Below are positions 41,715-52,793 of a stretch of DNA of 64,000 nt, piece by piece (the stretch's first letter is position 1; every line of letters begins with the position of its first letter). The position numbers and the translations under genes were made by a program. The stretch spans positions 124,001 to 188,000 of the forward strand of contig CAVZJM010000002.1 of the NCBI GenBank assembly GCA_963775625.1, in the 5' to 3' direction. The notes beneath the pieces were generated by a model. That model was not told where the DNA came from, did no database searches, and was given only the letters and a program-made list of their open reading frames with translations. This stretch comes from JAIBJN01 sp963775625. Lineage in GTDB: Bacteria; Actinomycetota; Thermoleophilia; Gaiellales; Gaiellaceae.

Positions 41715-43148
41715 CTACGCAGCAGCTTCGGCGAGCTCGCCCGCGTCCATGTGCCGGTGCTTGCGGATCGTGGCGAAGGCGATCACGGCGCCGAGCAACG
41801 CGAACCCCGCGCTGACCCTGAGCGCCACCTGGAAGCCGTCGATGAACGACGAGGGATCCGGCCGGCCGCCGCTCAGGTCGACGTAGGAAGCGACGATCGC
41901 GCCCATGACGGCGATTCCGAGGGCGCCGCCCACCTGTCGGAACGTGTTGAGGACGCCGGAGCCCACCCCCGACTTCTCCACGGGAACGGAGCCGAGCGCG
42001 GCGGCCGTCATCGGGGTCATCACGAGCGCGATGCCGAAGCCGCCGAGGATCAGACCCGGGAAGAAGTCCCAGAAGGTCGAGTCGAGGCCGAGCCGCGAGA
42101 AGATCGCGAGCGAGGTCGCGAGGCAGAGCATGCCGGCGGTCATGAGAGCGCGCGAGCCGATGCGGTCGGAGGAGCGTCCGGCGATCGGCGCGATCAGGAT
42201 GATCAGGATCGTCATGGGCAGGAAGGCCGCGCCCGTCTTGGTCGCCGAGTAGCCGAGGATGTTCTGCATGTAGATCGACATGAAGAAGAAGACCCCGAAC
42301 ATGGCGAGCGTGGTGAGGAGCGCGACCACGTTCGCCCCGGCGAACGTCGAGCTCCGGAAGAGCGAGAGGTCGAGCATCGGCGAGCGCTGGTGCATCTCGA
42401 GCAGGACGAAACCCACGAGCGCGATCGCCGAGAGGACGAACAGGCCGATGATCACAGGGTCGGTCCAGCCGTACGAGTTCGCCTCGATCAGCGCGAACGT
42501 GAGGGCGAACAGCCCGACACCGGAGGCGAGAAGGCCCGGGATGTCGAGCCGCTGCTCCGAAGAGGTGTCCCGCGACTCGTCGACGACCAGCCGCCCCACG
42601 ACCAGGCCGACGATGCCGATCGGGACGTTGACGAAGAAGATCCAGCTCCAGTCGATGTGCTCGGTGATGAGACCGCCGATGAGCGGGCCGATCGCCAGGG
42701 CCATCGCGGAGACGCCGGCCCAGATCCCGATCGCCATCCCGCGCTGGCGCGGCGGGAAGGTGGCGGAGATGATCGAGAGCGTCGCCGGCATCATCAGCGC
42801 CGCTCCGACGCCCTGCACGGTGCGCGCGCCGATCAGCACGTCGCCGCTGGTCGCGAGCCCGCAGAGGAGCGACGAGACGGTGAAGATCGCGAGACCGAGC
42901 AGGAAGACCCGGCGCCGGCCGAAGAAGTCGGCGAGCTTGCCGCCCGTGAGCATGAGGACGGCGAACGTCAGCGCGTACGCGTTCACCGTCCACTCGAGCT
43001 CCGAGAGCCCGATGCCGAGGTCGCGCTGGATCGAGGGCAGCGCGACGTTCACGACGGTGTTGTCGAGCATGATCATGAAGAGCGCGAAGGAAAGCGCGCC
43101 CAGCGTCCACCACTTGCGGTTCTCGTCGGCGAGGATGCGGGCTCTCAC
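41715..43148 (-). CDS. MFS exporter, EmrB/QacA (DHA2, 14-helix) type
   Basis: A 477-residue transporter with the DHA2 hallmarks: LDNTVVNVALPSIQRDLG (motif D1-like), GGKLADFFGRRRVFL (motif A) and the ARTVQGVGAALMMPATLSII segment. Predicted 14 helices; it exports drugs or metabolites with proton antiport. Start GTG 43148 overlaps the tetR stop (GTGA), so it is translationally coupled to a TetR regulator. Confidence 0.92.
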   Translation of the reverse strand: MRARILADENRKWWTLGALSFALFMIMLDNTVVNVALPSIQRDLGIGLSELEWTVNAYALTFAVLMLTGGKLADFFGRRRVFLLGLAIFTVSSLLCGLATSGDVLIGARTVQGVGAALMMPATLSIISATFPPRQRGMAIGIWAGVSAMALAIGPLIGGLITEHIDWSWIFFVNVPIGIVGLVVGRLVVDESRDTSSEQRLDIPGLLASGVGLFALTFALIEANSYGWTDPVIIGLFVLSAIALVGFVLLEMHQRSPMLDLSLFRSSTFAGANVVALLTTLAMFGVFFFMSIYMQNILGYSATKTGAAFLPMTILIILIAPIAGRSSDRIGSRALMTAGMLCLATSLAIFSRLGLDSTFWDFFPGLILGGFGIALVMTPMTAAALGSVPVEKSGVGSGVLNTFRQVGGALGIAVMGAIVASYVDLSGGRPDPSSFIDGFQVALRVSAGFALLGAVIAFATIRKHRHMDAGELAEAAA

Positions 43149-43777
43149 GAGGGCTCCTGCTCGGTCGGGGTTGTCGGCGCGAGGCCGTGGACGAGGGTCT
43201 GAACGAGCTCCTGGGCGAATCCCTCGGCCGAGGGCGTCGCGATCCCGGCGAGCGCGCGGGTGAAGGTGTGGTCGCGGGCCGCACCGATCAGGATCGTCGC
43301 GACGACCTCGGGCTGGGCCCGCGGGTCGACGCGCCCCAGCTCCTGCTCGGCGCGCACGTAGTCCGACGCCGCCTTGAAGACGGCGACGAGGCCGGTCTGC
43401 CTCTCGCGGAGGCGGGCCTTGAACCTGTCGAAGACATTGCGGTCGCTCATGAGGGCGAAGAAGATCGGCTGGTTGTCGTGGATGAGGCTGACGAGCTCCT
43501 CCACCCAGGGGACGAGGTTGGCCTCGACCGTGCTCTCGCCCGCCCTGCCGGGGAGCTCGAGCAGATGGGCAAAATACGGCTCGCGCTCGACGACGACGGC
43601 GATGACGAGGTCGATCTTGTCCTCGAAGTGCACGTAGATCGAGCCCTCGGCGCAGCCAGCCGCGCGCGCGATCTCGCGCGTCGTCGCCCCGGCGAGGCCG
43701 TGCTCGCGGATGAGCGCGTCGGCCGCCTCGATGATACGGCGGCGAAGGGTCGACTTGGTCTCGATCGCGTCTACCAT
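43145..43777 (-). CDS. TetR-family repressor of the exporter
   Basis: A 210-residue TetR protein. The N-terminal HTH reads RRRIIEAADALIREHGLAGATTREIARAAGCAEGSIYVHFEDKIDL. ATG 43777 is preferred, since earlier in-frame ATGs (43792, 43822) lie inside its tandem operator. The ligand domain is not diagnostic. Gene order (tetR-exporter, same operon) implies autoregulation and export induction by its ligand. Confidence 0.92.
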   Translation of the reverse strand: MVDAIETKSTLRRRIIEAADALIREHGLAGATTREIARAAGCAEGSIYVHFEDKIDLVIAVVVEREPYFAHLLELPGRAGESTVEANLVPWVEELVSLIHDNQPIFFALMSDRNVFDRFKARLRERQTGLVAVFKAASDYVRAEQELGRVDPRAQPEVVATILIGAARDHTFTRALAGIATPSAEGFAQELVQTLVHGLAPTTPTEQEPS

Positions 43778-43818
43778 GAGTGAGCGCTCGCTCATTATGG
43801 GTGAGCGTTCACTCACTG
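43777..43818. promoter_or_regulatory. tandem TetR operator between tetR and the acyl-CoA synthetase gene
   Basis: Two copies of a near-palindrome: TGAGTGAGCGCTCGCTCA (43777-43794, 1 mismatch) and, on the minus strand, TGAGTGAACGCTCACCC (43817-43801). The site lies between the two divergent starts, and the second copy overlaps the expected -35 region of the plus-strand promoter (TAGAAT 43830-43835), so the regulator may control both directions. Confidence 0.65.
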
Positions 43819-43842
43819 TCAAGCCGAACTAGAATCGGCGCG

Positions 43843-45718
<1,876 letters not shown>

Positions 45719-45735
<17 letters not shown>

Positions 45736-46774
45736 ATACGAAGGCACTCCCACCCGCGGCTACCTGGACAGCGCCACCTACGGGCTGCCGCCGCGCTCGA
45801 CGCTCGCGGCCATGGAGGAGGCGCTCGCGGGCTGGCGCACGGGCCGGCGCTGGCGCGACTGGGAGGAGGACGGCGAGGCCTGCCGCGCGCTCTTCGCAGG
45901 GCTCGTGGGCGCACGCACCGAAGACATCGCGCTCGTCACCGCGGCGTCGGTCGGCGTAGGGCTCGTCGCTGCCAGCCTGCCGGCCGAGCCGGGGTCGAAC
46001 GTCGTCCTCTACGAGCGGGACTTCACCTCGGTAATGCTCCCCTGGCAGGCACTCGCCACACGTGGAGTCGAGCTGCGCCTCGTGCCGCTCGAGGAGCTGG
46101 CCGGGGCCGTGGACGCGCGGACCGCTGTGGTCTCGGTGAGCCTAGTCCAGTCGGCCGAGGGCCGCGTCGTGGGGCTCGACGCACTCCGAGCGACCGAAGC
46201 GCGCATCCTCCTCGACGCGACACAGGCCGCGGGCATCTACCCGATCGACCTCACGGGGATCGACTACCTCGTCGCGCACGGATACAAGTCGCTCCTCTGC
46301 CCGCGCGGGCTCGCGTTTCTCTACGTCAGCCCGGAGCGACGGGCCGAGATCGAGCCCTGGACCGGGGGCTGGAAGTCGCGCACCGACCCGTACGAGGACT
46401 ACTACGGCCTCCCGGAGCTGACGGCCGACGCGCGCAGGCTCGACGTCTCCCTGCCCTGGTTCTCGGCGGCCGGCGGCCGTTGCAGCCTCGAGCTCTTCAC
46501 CTCTCTCGGAGTCGAGCGGATCGCGGCGCACAGCCTCGGCCTCGCCAGGACGCTCACGAGCTCTCTCGGCCTCCCCGTGGCGGCCTCGCCGATCATCTGT
46601 CTCACGGTGGACGACGCCGAGGGCGCAGCGCGGCGCCTGCAGGAGGTGGGTGTCGCCTGTGCGGTCCGCGGTGGCTCGGTCCGCCTCTCCTTCCACCTCT
46701 ACAACGACGAGACGGACGTCGAGCTGGCCGCCGCGGCGCTCCGGCCCGTCGGCCTTGTAGGCTTCGGCGCGTGA
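45719..46774 (+). CDS. class V aminotransferase (cysteine desulfurase-like)
   Basis: About 351 residues from TTG 45719 with GGAGGC just upstream; it overlaps the acyl-CoA synthetase end by 17 nt, and no ATG or GTG is usable. The PLP lysine is in VAHGYKSLLCPRGLAFLY; RILLDATQAAGIYPID supplies the PLP Asp. The desulfurase catalytic cysteine loop is not evident, so transaminase or lyase activity is more likely than desulfuration. Confidence 0.82.
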
Positions 46775-47157
46775 TCCGCCTGATCGTCAGGACGCTCGTG
46801 GCGGTGGCCGCGAACGCGGTAGGCCTGATCGTCGCGGCGGCCGTCCTCGACGGCTTCCAGCTCGACTGGTCGGGCTTCATCCTCGCGCTCATCATCTTCA
46901 CGGTGCTGTTCGCGCTGATGCAGCCGTTCCTGGCCAACCAGCTGCGGAGGGGAGGCTCGGCGGCTCTCGGAGGAGTGGCGCTGATCGCCACCTTCGTCGC
47001 CTTGCTCGTCACCGACCTGGCCTCCGACGGCCTCGACATCGAAGGCGCCGGGACGTGGATCGCGGCGACGGTGATCGTGTGGCTCGCCTCGCTGCTCGCG
47101 GCGTTCATCCTGCCGTTCCTCGGCCTCCGGAAGTTCATGGAGGAACGGCGAGACTAG
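46771..47157 (+). CDS. phage-holin-4-like small membrane protein
   Basis: A 128-residue, four-helix protein starting at GTG 46771, which overlaps the aminotransferase stop (GTGA). Helices are at about 5-28, 34-53, 66-84 and 98-118 and the tail is basic (KFMEERRD). The family (DUF-type, MmpL-free) is common in actinobacteria and of unknown function. Confidence 0.75.
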   Translation: MIRLIVRTLVAVAANAVGLIVAAAVLDGFQLDWSGFILALIIFTVLFALMQPFLANQLRRGGSAALGGVALIATFVALLVTDLASDGLDIEGAGTWIAATVIVWLASLLAAFILPFLGLRKFMEERRD

Positions 47158-47182
47158 TTTTCGCTCCGTAGGCGGAAACGGC

Positions 47183-47188
47183 TAGAAT
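47183..47188 (+). promoter_or_regulatory. -10 box of leaderless nadE
   Basis: TAGAAT lies 7 nt before ATG 47196 and contains the alternative upstream ATG (47187), which therefore cannot be the start if this promoter is used. Confidence 0.55.
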
Positions 47189-47195
47189 GAGGGCG

Positions 47196-48914
47196 ATGCG
47201 CCTCGCCCTCGCCCAGATCGACACGGTCGTCGGCGATCTCGACGGCAACCGCGACCGGATCCTCGGCCGGCTCGAGGAGGCTCGGACCAGCGGCGCGGAC
47301 CTGGTCCTCTTTCCCGAGCTCGCCGTCACCGGATACCCGCCCGAGGACCTCCTCCTCCGGCCGGGGTTCCTGAAGGCGGCGGCGCGGACGCTCGAGGAGA
47401 TCGCGGCCGCCACCAGGGGTCTCGCCGCGCTCGTCGGGACGCCGCACCTCGACCGCGACCTCTTCAACGCCTGCGCGGTCTGCGTCGACGGCGAGGTGAA
47501 GGCGATCTACCGCAAGCAGTTCCTCCCCAACTACGGCGTCTTCGACGAGGACCGGTACTTCCAGCCCGGGCGCGGCCTCGTCCTGCTCCGCTGCGGCGAG
47601 GCGCTCGTCGGCCCCACCGTCTGCGAGGACATCTGGCAGCCCGGCCCGCCCGCCACCGACCTCGCCCTCGCGGGCGCGCACGTCGTGGCGAACATCTCGG
47701 CCTCGCCCTTCCACGTCGGCAAGGGGACCGAGCGCGAGGAGATGCTGGCCACGCGGGCGCGGGACAACTCCTGCTGGATCGCGTTCGTCAACGCCGTGGG
47801 AGCTCAGGACGAGCTCGTCTTCGACGGCCAGAGCCTCGTTCTCGACGAGAACGGGGAGGTCGTCGTCCGCGGGCCCGCGTTCGAGGAGGCGCTGCTGCTC
47901 GTCGACGTCGACGCGACGACCGCCGTGGCGCGGAGGCTGCGCGACGCCCGCCGCCGCTCGCTCGCCCGAGCGCGCCGGGATCTGCCCGAAGCGGCCGTCA
48001 TCGACATACCGCTCGCCGACCCGGCCCGGAAGTTGCCGGTGCCTCCGTCAGTTGCCGAGCCGCTCGGGGAGCTGGAGGAGATGCGCCTCGCCATCGAGCT
48101 CGGGCTCCGCGACTACGCCGGCAAGAACGGCTTCACCGAGGTCGTCCTGGGAATCTCCGGAGGGATCGACTCGGCCCTCACGGCAGCGTTGGCCGTCGAG
48201 GCGCTCGGGCCCGAGCACGTCGTGTGCGTCTCGATGCCGTCGCCGTTTTCCTCTCCGGAGACGCGCAAGGACGCCCGGGTCGTCGCCGACTCGCTCGGCG
48301 CCCGCTATCTCGAGATTCCGATCGATTCGGTCGTGGACGCGTTCGGCGCCGCGCTCGCCGAGACGTTCTCCGAGACGGAGCCCGGCATCGCGGAGGAGAA
48401 CGTCCAGGCGCGGGCGCGCGGCGTGATCGTGATGGCGCTCTCCAACAAGTTCGGCTGGCTCGCCCTCGCGACCGGGAACAAGAGCGAGCTCTCGGTCGGC
48501 TACGCCACGCTCTACGGAGACATGGCCGGCGGCTTCGCGCTCCTCAAGGACGTCTACAAGACAGACGTCTTCCGGTTGGCTCGGTACCTGAACGAGCGCG
48601 CGAGGCGGGAGCTAATCCCCGCATCCGTGATCGAGCGGGCGCCGAGCGCCGAGCTGCGGCCGGACCAGCGCGACGAGGATTCACTCCCCCCCTACGCGAA
48701 GCTCGACGAGGTCCTCGAGGCCTACGTCGAGCTGGACAGCTCACGGGAGGAGCTGACCTCGGATGGCTTCGAGCCGGAGGTCGTGGAGCGGGCACTGGCG
48801 ATGATCGACCGGGCCGAATACAAGCGCCGCCAGGCCGCGCCCGGAGTGAAGCTGCGCCCGAAGGCGTTCGGCCGCGACCGCCGCATCCCGATCACGAACC
48901 GCTGGCGCGGGTAG
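47196..48914 (+). CDS. nadE: glutamine-dependent NAD+ synthetase
   Basis: A 572-residue two-domain enzyme making NAD+ from nicotinic acid adenine dinucleotide, ATP and glutamine. The N-terminal nitrilase-like glutaminase has the Glu (FPELAVTGYPPEDLL), Lys (YRKQFLPNYGVFDE) and Cys (GPTVCEDIW) triad; the C-terminal synthetase starts near residue 310 with the P-loop GISGGIDSAL. ATG 47196 was chosen over 47187 because of the -10 box. It stands alone. Confidence 0.95.
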   Translation: MRLALAQIDTVVGDLDGNRDRILGRLEEARTSGADLVLFPELAVTGYPPEDLLLRPGFLKAAARTLEEIAAATRGLAALVGTPHLDRDLFNACAVCVDGEVKAIYRKQFLPNYGVFDEDRYFQPGRGLVLLRCGEALVGPTVCEDIWQPGPPATDLALAGAHVVANISASPFHVGKGTEREEMLATRARDNSCWIAFVNAVGAQDELVFDGQSLVLDENGEVVVRGPAFEEALLLVDVDATTAVARRLRDARRRSLARARRDLPEAAVIDIPLADPARKLPVPPSVAEPLGELEEMRLAIELGLRDYAGKNGFTEVVLGISGGIDSALTAALAVEALGPEHVVCVSMPSPFSSPETRKDARVVADSLGARYLEIPIDSVVDAFGAALAETFSETEPGIAEENVQARARGVIVMALSNKFGWLALATGNKSELSVGYATLYGDMAGGFALLKDVYKTDVFRLARYLNERARRELIPASVIERAPSAELRPDQRDEDSLPPYAKLDEVLEAYVELDSSREELTSDGFEPEVVERALAMIDRAEYKRRQAAPGVKLRPKAFGRDRRIPITNRWRG

Positions 48915-49062
48915 CGCCGATCGGCCCCCTCAGGCGGGAACCCGTCTCTCTAAATCACGGGGCACCCCTCTCCCACCACCCGCTTTCGAGCGTAGCGTCG
49001 AAAATCGCGCATGTGGCGCACGAAAGGCGCCGAGATCCGCGCGGGAGAGTGGCGGAAGCTGC

Positions 49063-49584
49063 CTAGCGGACGAGCGCGGCGGCCAGGGCCTCGAACCAGC
49101 GCAGGCGCTCCTCGTAGGGCACCGCGGCATTCGCAGGCGAGGTTGAGGGCAGGACGAAGAGCCGCGTCTCGCCGAGCAACCACTCCTGCTCGCCAAGCTT
49201 GCAGCCCGGGACGCCGAACGCCCCCTGGTACGACGACTTCCCCACGAAGGCGATCCAGCCCGGAAGAAGCTCCTTCGCCATGAGCTCCAGCCGCTCCTGG
49301 GAGCCCGCGAAGTCGCCCCGCCGCAGGTCGCTGCTTCCCCTGGTCGTCCGGTAGGCGGCGTTCGTGAGGCCGTAGCCGAGCTCGAGGAGGGCCCACTGTT
49401 CGCTCGGCTCGAGCCGCGTCCCAGTCAGGCCCGAGTCGGCCAGGAGTCGCCAGAAGTCGTTGCGCGGGTTCGCGAAGTGGTGCCCGGCCGCCGAGGAGCG
49501 CCGGCCCGGGTTGATACCGCAGAAGATGCAGCGCAGGCCGGGCGCCAGGATGTCCGGCACGGCAGAGGCCGACGGCGCCGCCAC
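49063..49584 (-). CDS. mug: mismatch-specific uracil/thymine DNA glycosylase
   Basis: A 173-residue MUG/TDG family enzyme. The active-site motif GINPGRRSS and the later LPSTSPANAA loop fit; FVGKSSYQGAFGV is the central strand. It removes uracil or alkylated bases from mismatches in base-excision repair. GTG 49584 follows a minus-strand TAGAGT (49596-49591) by 6 nt, so the gene is probably leaderless. Confidence 0.9.
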   Translation of the reverse strand: MAAPSASAVPDILAPGLRCIFCGINPGRRSSAAGHHFANPRNDFWRLLADSGLTGTRLEPSEQWALLELGYGLTNAAYRTTRGSSDLRRGDFAGSQERLELMAKELLPGWIAFVGKSSYQGAFGVPGCKLGEQEWLLGETRLFVLPSTSPANAAVPYEERLRWFEALAAALVR

Positions 49585-49652
49585 GGCGATACTCTACGTC
49601 CGTGCGCACGTTTCAGAATGACGCCTCGTCGCCGAGGTGCGATGGTCGTTCC

Positions 49653-49761
49653 GAGGCAAGGACGCAGGGAGCGTTCGTAGCAGGAAGCTACGGGCGCGAC
49701 TGAGGACGCAGTCCTCGGGGCGAGCAGCGCGGCCCGGCGGCACAGGGCTTCGTTCGGAGAC
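49653..49761 (+). repeat. dispersed structured element, copy B
   Basis: Plus-strand partner of copy A (32021-32127). It has the same three exact blocks, with different spacers that still fold: CGTAGC-AGGAA-GCTACG (49676-49692) and GAGGAC-GCA-GTCCTC (49702-49716). It ends 31 nt before mmsA, so it may be part of that gene's leader. A CAGAAT hexamer at 49614-49619 could start it. Confidence 0.8.
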
Positions 49762-49791
49762 GTGCGCTCATACAGCAAACAGGAGGCGAAG

Positions 49792-51264
49792 ATGGCGCAG
49801 GTCGAGGACAAGCCCGGGGTTGCCACGCAGACCCTGAAGAACTACATCGGAGGCCGGTGGGTCGAGGCGGAGGACGTGGAGACGCTCGACGTCACGAACC
49901 CGGCGAACGGCGAGCTGCTCGGAGTCGTGCCGCTCTCGGGCTCCTCCCAGGTGGACCAGGCCGTCCGGGCCGCCCGCGAGGCCTTCCCGGGTTGGCGTGC
50001 AACGCCTCCGATCCAGCGCGCCCGCGCATGCTTCGACTTCAAGTACAAGCTGGAGGAGGCGCTCGACGAGCTCGCGCTCCTCGTCACGCGCGACAACGGC
50101 AAGGCGATCAAGGACGCTGCCGGCGAGGTCCGGCGCGGGATCGAGTGCGTCGAGGTCGCGACCGGCATCCCCACGCTCCTGCAGGGCACGAACCTCGAGG
50201 ACGTCTCGCGCGGCATCGACTCGGACATGATCCGGCAGCCGATCGGCGTCTTCGCGGCGGTCACGCCGTTCAACTTCCCCTTCATGGTTCCCATGTGGTT
50301 TCTGCCGTTCGCCATCGCGTGCGGGAACACGTTCGTCTGCAAGCCCTCGGAGCAGGACCCGCTCGCCGCGCAGAAGGCGTTCGAGCTCCTCGACGCGATC
50401 GGGCTGCCGCCGGGCGTCGTCAACCTCGTCCACGGCGGCAAGCCTGCCGTCGACGCGATCCTCGAGCACCCGGGCATCGACGGTGTCTCCTTCGTCGGCT
50501 CGACGCCCGTGGCGCACTACATCTACGAGACGGCCGCCAAGAACGGGAAGCGCGTGCAGGCGCTCGGCGGAGCCAAGAACCATGTCATCGTCATGCCCGA
50601 CGCCGAGCTCGACGCCGCCGTCGACGGCGTTCTCTCCTCCGCGTTCCACGCCGCCGGCCAGCGCTGCCTGGCGAACTCGGTCTGCATCGCGGTCGGGGAT
50701 GCCTACGGCCCGCTCAAGGCCGCGCTCGCCGAGAAGGGCGGCGCCATGGTCGTCGGCGACGGCTCGGACCCGGAGACGGAGGTCGGCCCGGTCATCTCCT
50801 CCGCCTCGCAGGAGCGGATCCTCGGCTGGATCGAGAAGGGCGCGAGCGACGGCGACGTCGTCCTCGACGGTCGCGGACGGGGCCCGGAGGACGGCAACTT
50901 CATCGGCCCGACGATCATCGAGTCCGAGCCGGGCTCGGAGATCGCCCGCGAGGAGATCTTCGGTCCCGTCCTGACGCTGCTCAAGGCCGCCGACCTCGGC
51001 GAGGCTCTCGAGATCCTCAACTCCTCGACGAAGGGCAACGCCGCCTCGATCTTCACGACCAGCGGCGGCGCCATGCGGCGATTCCGCTACGAGGCGGAGG
51101 CCGGAATGCTCGGCGTCAACATCGGCGTCGCGGCCCCGATGGCGTACTTCCCCTTCACGGGCTGGAAGGACTCGTTCTTCGGCGACCTGCACGCGCACGG
51201 CCGCGACGGGATCGAGTTCTACACGGAGAAGAAGGTCGTCATCACCCGCTGGCCCAAGGCCTGA
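49792..51264 (+). CDS. mmsA: methylmalonate-semialdehyde dehydrogenase (CoA-acylating)
   Basis: A 490-residue aldehyde dehydrogenase with AGGAGG at 49781-49786 before ATG 49792. The family-specific FNFPFMVPMWFLPFAIACGNT, nucleophile FHAAGQRCLANS and the C-terminal FPFTGWKDSFFGDLHAHG are typical. It converts methylmalonate or malonate semialdehyde to propionyl- or acetyl-CoA in valine and beta-alanine or inositol catabolism. A SufS-like gene follows 11 nt downstream. Confidence 0.93.
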   Translation: MAQVEDKPGVATQTLKNYIGGRWVEAEDVETLDVTNPANGELLGVVPLSGSSQVDQAVRAAREAFPGWRATPPIQRARACFDFKYKLEEALDELALLVTRDNGKAIKDAAGEVRRGIECVEVATGIPTLLQGTNLEDVSRGIDSDMIRQPIGVFAAVTPFNFPFMVPMWFLPFAIACGNTFVCKPSEQDPLAAQKAFELLDAIGLPPGVVNLVHGGKPAVDAILEHPGIDGVSFVGSTPVAHYIYETAAKNGKRVQALGGAKNHVIVMPDAELDAAVDGVLSSAFHAAGQRCLANSVCIAVGDAYGPLKAALAEKGGAMVVGDGSDPETEVGPVISSASQERILGWIEKGASDGDVVLDGRGRGPEDGNFIGPTIIESEPGSEIAREEIFGPVLTLLKAADLGEALEILNSSTKGNAASIFTTSGGAMRRFRYEAEAGMLGVNIGVAAPMAYFPFTGWKDSFFGDLHAHGRDGIEFYTEKKVVITRWPKA

Positions 51265-51275
51265 GCCGCGCCGGC

Positions 51276-52442
51276 ATGAGCGTGATCTCGTTCGACGTCG
51301 CCGCCGTGCGGGCGCGCTTCTCGGCGCTCGACCGGCCGACCGCCTTCTTCGACGCCCCCGGCGGCACGCAGACGCCGGACTCGGTGATCGACGCGATGGC
51401 CGCCTACCTTCGGGAGTCCAACGCGAACCTCGGTGGAGCCTTCGAGGCCAGCCGGCGAAGCGACGCGCTCGTGGTCTCGGCCCATCACGCGGCCGCCCGC
51501 TTTCTCGGCTGCGAGCCCGACGAGGTCGGCTTCGGCCAGAACATGACCACGCTCAACCTCGCGCTCACGCGCACGCTCGCTCGGGAGCTCCGCGCCGGGG
51601 ACGAGGTCGTGGTGACGCGGCTCGACCACGACGGCAACGTCTCACCCTGGCTCCACCTGGCCGACGACCTCGACGTCGTCGTTCGCTTCGTCGACCTGAA
51701 CGAGGACGACGCAACCCTCGACATGGACGACCTGGAGCGGCAGCTGAGCGAGCGGACGCGCGTGGTCGCCTTCCCGTGGGCCTCGAACGCGGTCGGAACG
51801 ATCACCGATGCCGCCCGGATCGTCGAGCTTGCACACGAGGCCGGCGCTCTCGCGTGGATCGACGCCGTCCACTATGCGGCGCACTGCCCCGTCGACGTGC
51901 GCGAGCTCGGAGCCGACGTGCTGCTGTGCTCGCCCTACAAGTTCTTCGGGCCGCATCTCGGGCTCTTCTACGGCCGACGCGAGTTGCTCGAGAGCTGGCG
52001 GCCCTACAAGGTGCGCCCGGCGCCGAACGAGCCGGTCGGCGCGCGCTTCGAGACCGGAACGCTCCCGCACGAGGCCCTCGCGGGCTTCAACGCAGCAGTC
52101 GCCTATGTCGAGTCGGTGGGCTGGGACGGCATCGCGGCTCACGAGCGCGAGCTCGGGGAGCGACTCCTCGCCGGCCTTCCGGAGGGGCTCAGGCTGTACG
52201 GCAGGCCGACCATGGACGGGCGCGTGGCCACCTTCGCCGTCACGGTCTCCGGGCTGACGCCCGAGCAGGCCGCCACGCGCCTGGCCGAGCGGGATCTCGC
52301 CGTCTGGTCGGGCGACTACTACGCCGTCGAGGTGATGGGCCGGCTCGGCCTGCCCGACGGCGCCCTGCGCCTCGGGATCATCCACTACAACACCGCCGCG
52401 GAGGTCGACCGCCTCCTCGCCGGGCTCCACGACCTGCTGTAG
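51276..52442 (+). CDS. SufS-like cysteine desulfurase-family protein
   Basis: A 388-residue class V PLP enzyme (cysteine desulfurase-like, TIGR01976 type). Key segments: FDAPGGTQTPDSVIDAMAAYL, FGQNMTTLNLALTRTL, WIDAVHYAAHCPVD and the PLP lysine in LLCSPYKFFGPHLGLFYG. The mobile cysteine loop used for desulfuration is not obvious. It starts at ATG 51276, 11 nt after mmsA, so shared transcription is likely. Confidence 0.87.
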   Translation: MSVISFDVAAVRARFSALDRPTAFFDAPGGTQTPDSVIDAMAAYLRESNANLGGAFEASRRSDALVVSAHHAAARFLGCEPDEVGFGQNMTTLNLALTRTLARELRAGDEVVVTRLDHDGNVSPWLHLADDLDVVVRFVDLNEDDATLDMDDLERQLSERTRVVAFPWASNAVGTITDAARIVELAHEAGALAWIDAVHYAAHCPVDVRELGADVLLCSPYKFFGPHLGLFYGRRELLESWRPYKVRPAPNEPVGARFETGTLPHEALAGFNAAVAYVESVGWDGIAAHERELGERLLAGLPEGLRLYGRPTMDGRVATFAVTVSGLTPEQAATRLAERDLAVWSGDYYAVEVMGRLGLPDGALRLGIIHYNTAAEVDRLLAGLHDLL

Positions 52443-52446
52443 CCCG

Positions 52447-52731
52447 ATGCTCCGGCTCTACTGGGCGAAGAACGACGGCATGGGCGGGCACGTCTTCCTC
52501 GGGCTCGGGGACCTGCAGAAGCTCATGGAGGAGATGGCCGCGCAGGGCATGAGTGGCTGGCTCCAGCTCGACCGACTCGAGCCGGGGACCTTGGTCCCGC
52601 CCGGAGCGGTCGACTTCGCGCTTTCCCAGGCTTCGCCCGAGACGAAGGTGCTCGCCGACGAGAAGCTCTGGCATGACTGGCTCGCCTTCCTCGCCGGAGC
52701 AGCCGAGAACGGCGGCGTCGACGTCCGGTAA
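52447..52731 (+). CDS. small conserved-looking protein, 94 residues
   Basis: A 94-residue protein opening MLRLYWAKNDGMGGHVFLGLGDLQKLMEEM. Mixed alpha/beta, no signal peptide or motif recognised. It starts 4 nt after the SufS-like stop and looks co-transcribed with it. Confidence 0.65.
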   Translation: MLRLYWAKNDGMGGHVFLGLGDLQKLMEEMAAQGMSGWLQLDRLEPGTLVPPGAVDFALSQASPETKVLADEKLWHDWLAFLAGAAENGGVDVR

Positions 52732-52793
52732 CCGCGGCCGCGTGCGCGCGGCCGCTGGCAAGATGGCGGCACCCTGAGCCTGGAGGCACCCTC

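Noticed and set aside
48915..49062. 148-nt gap between nadE and mug
   Set aside because: No gene, clear hairpin or repeat could be supported there.
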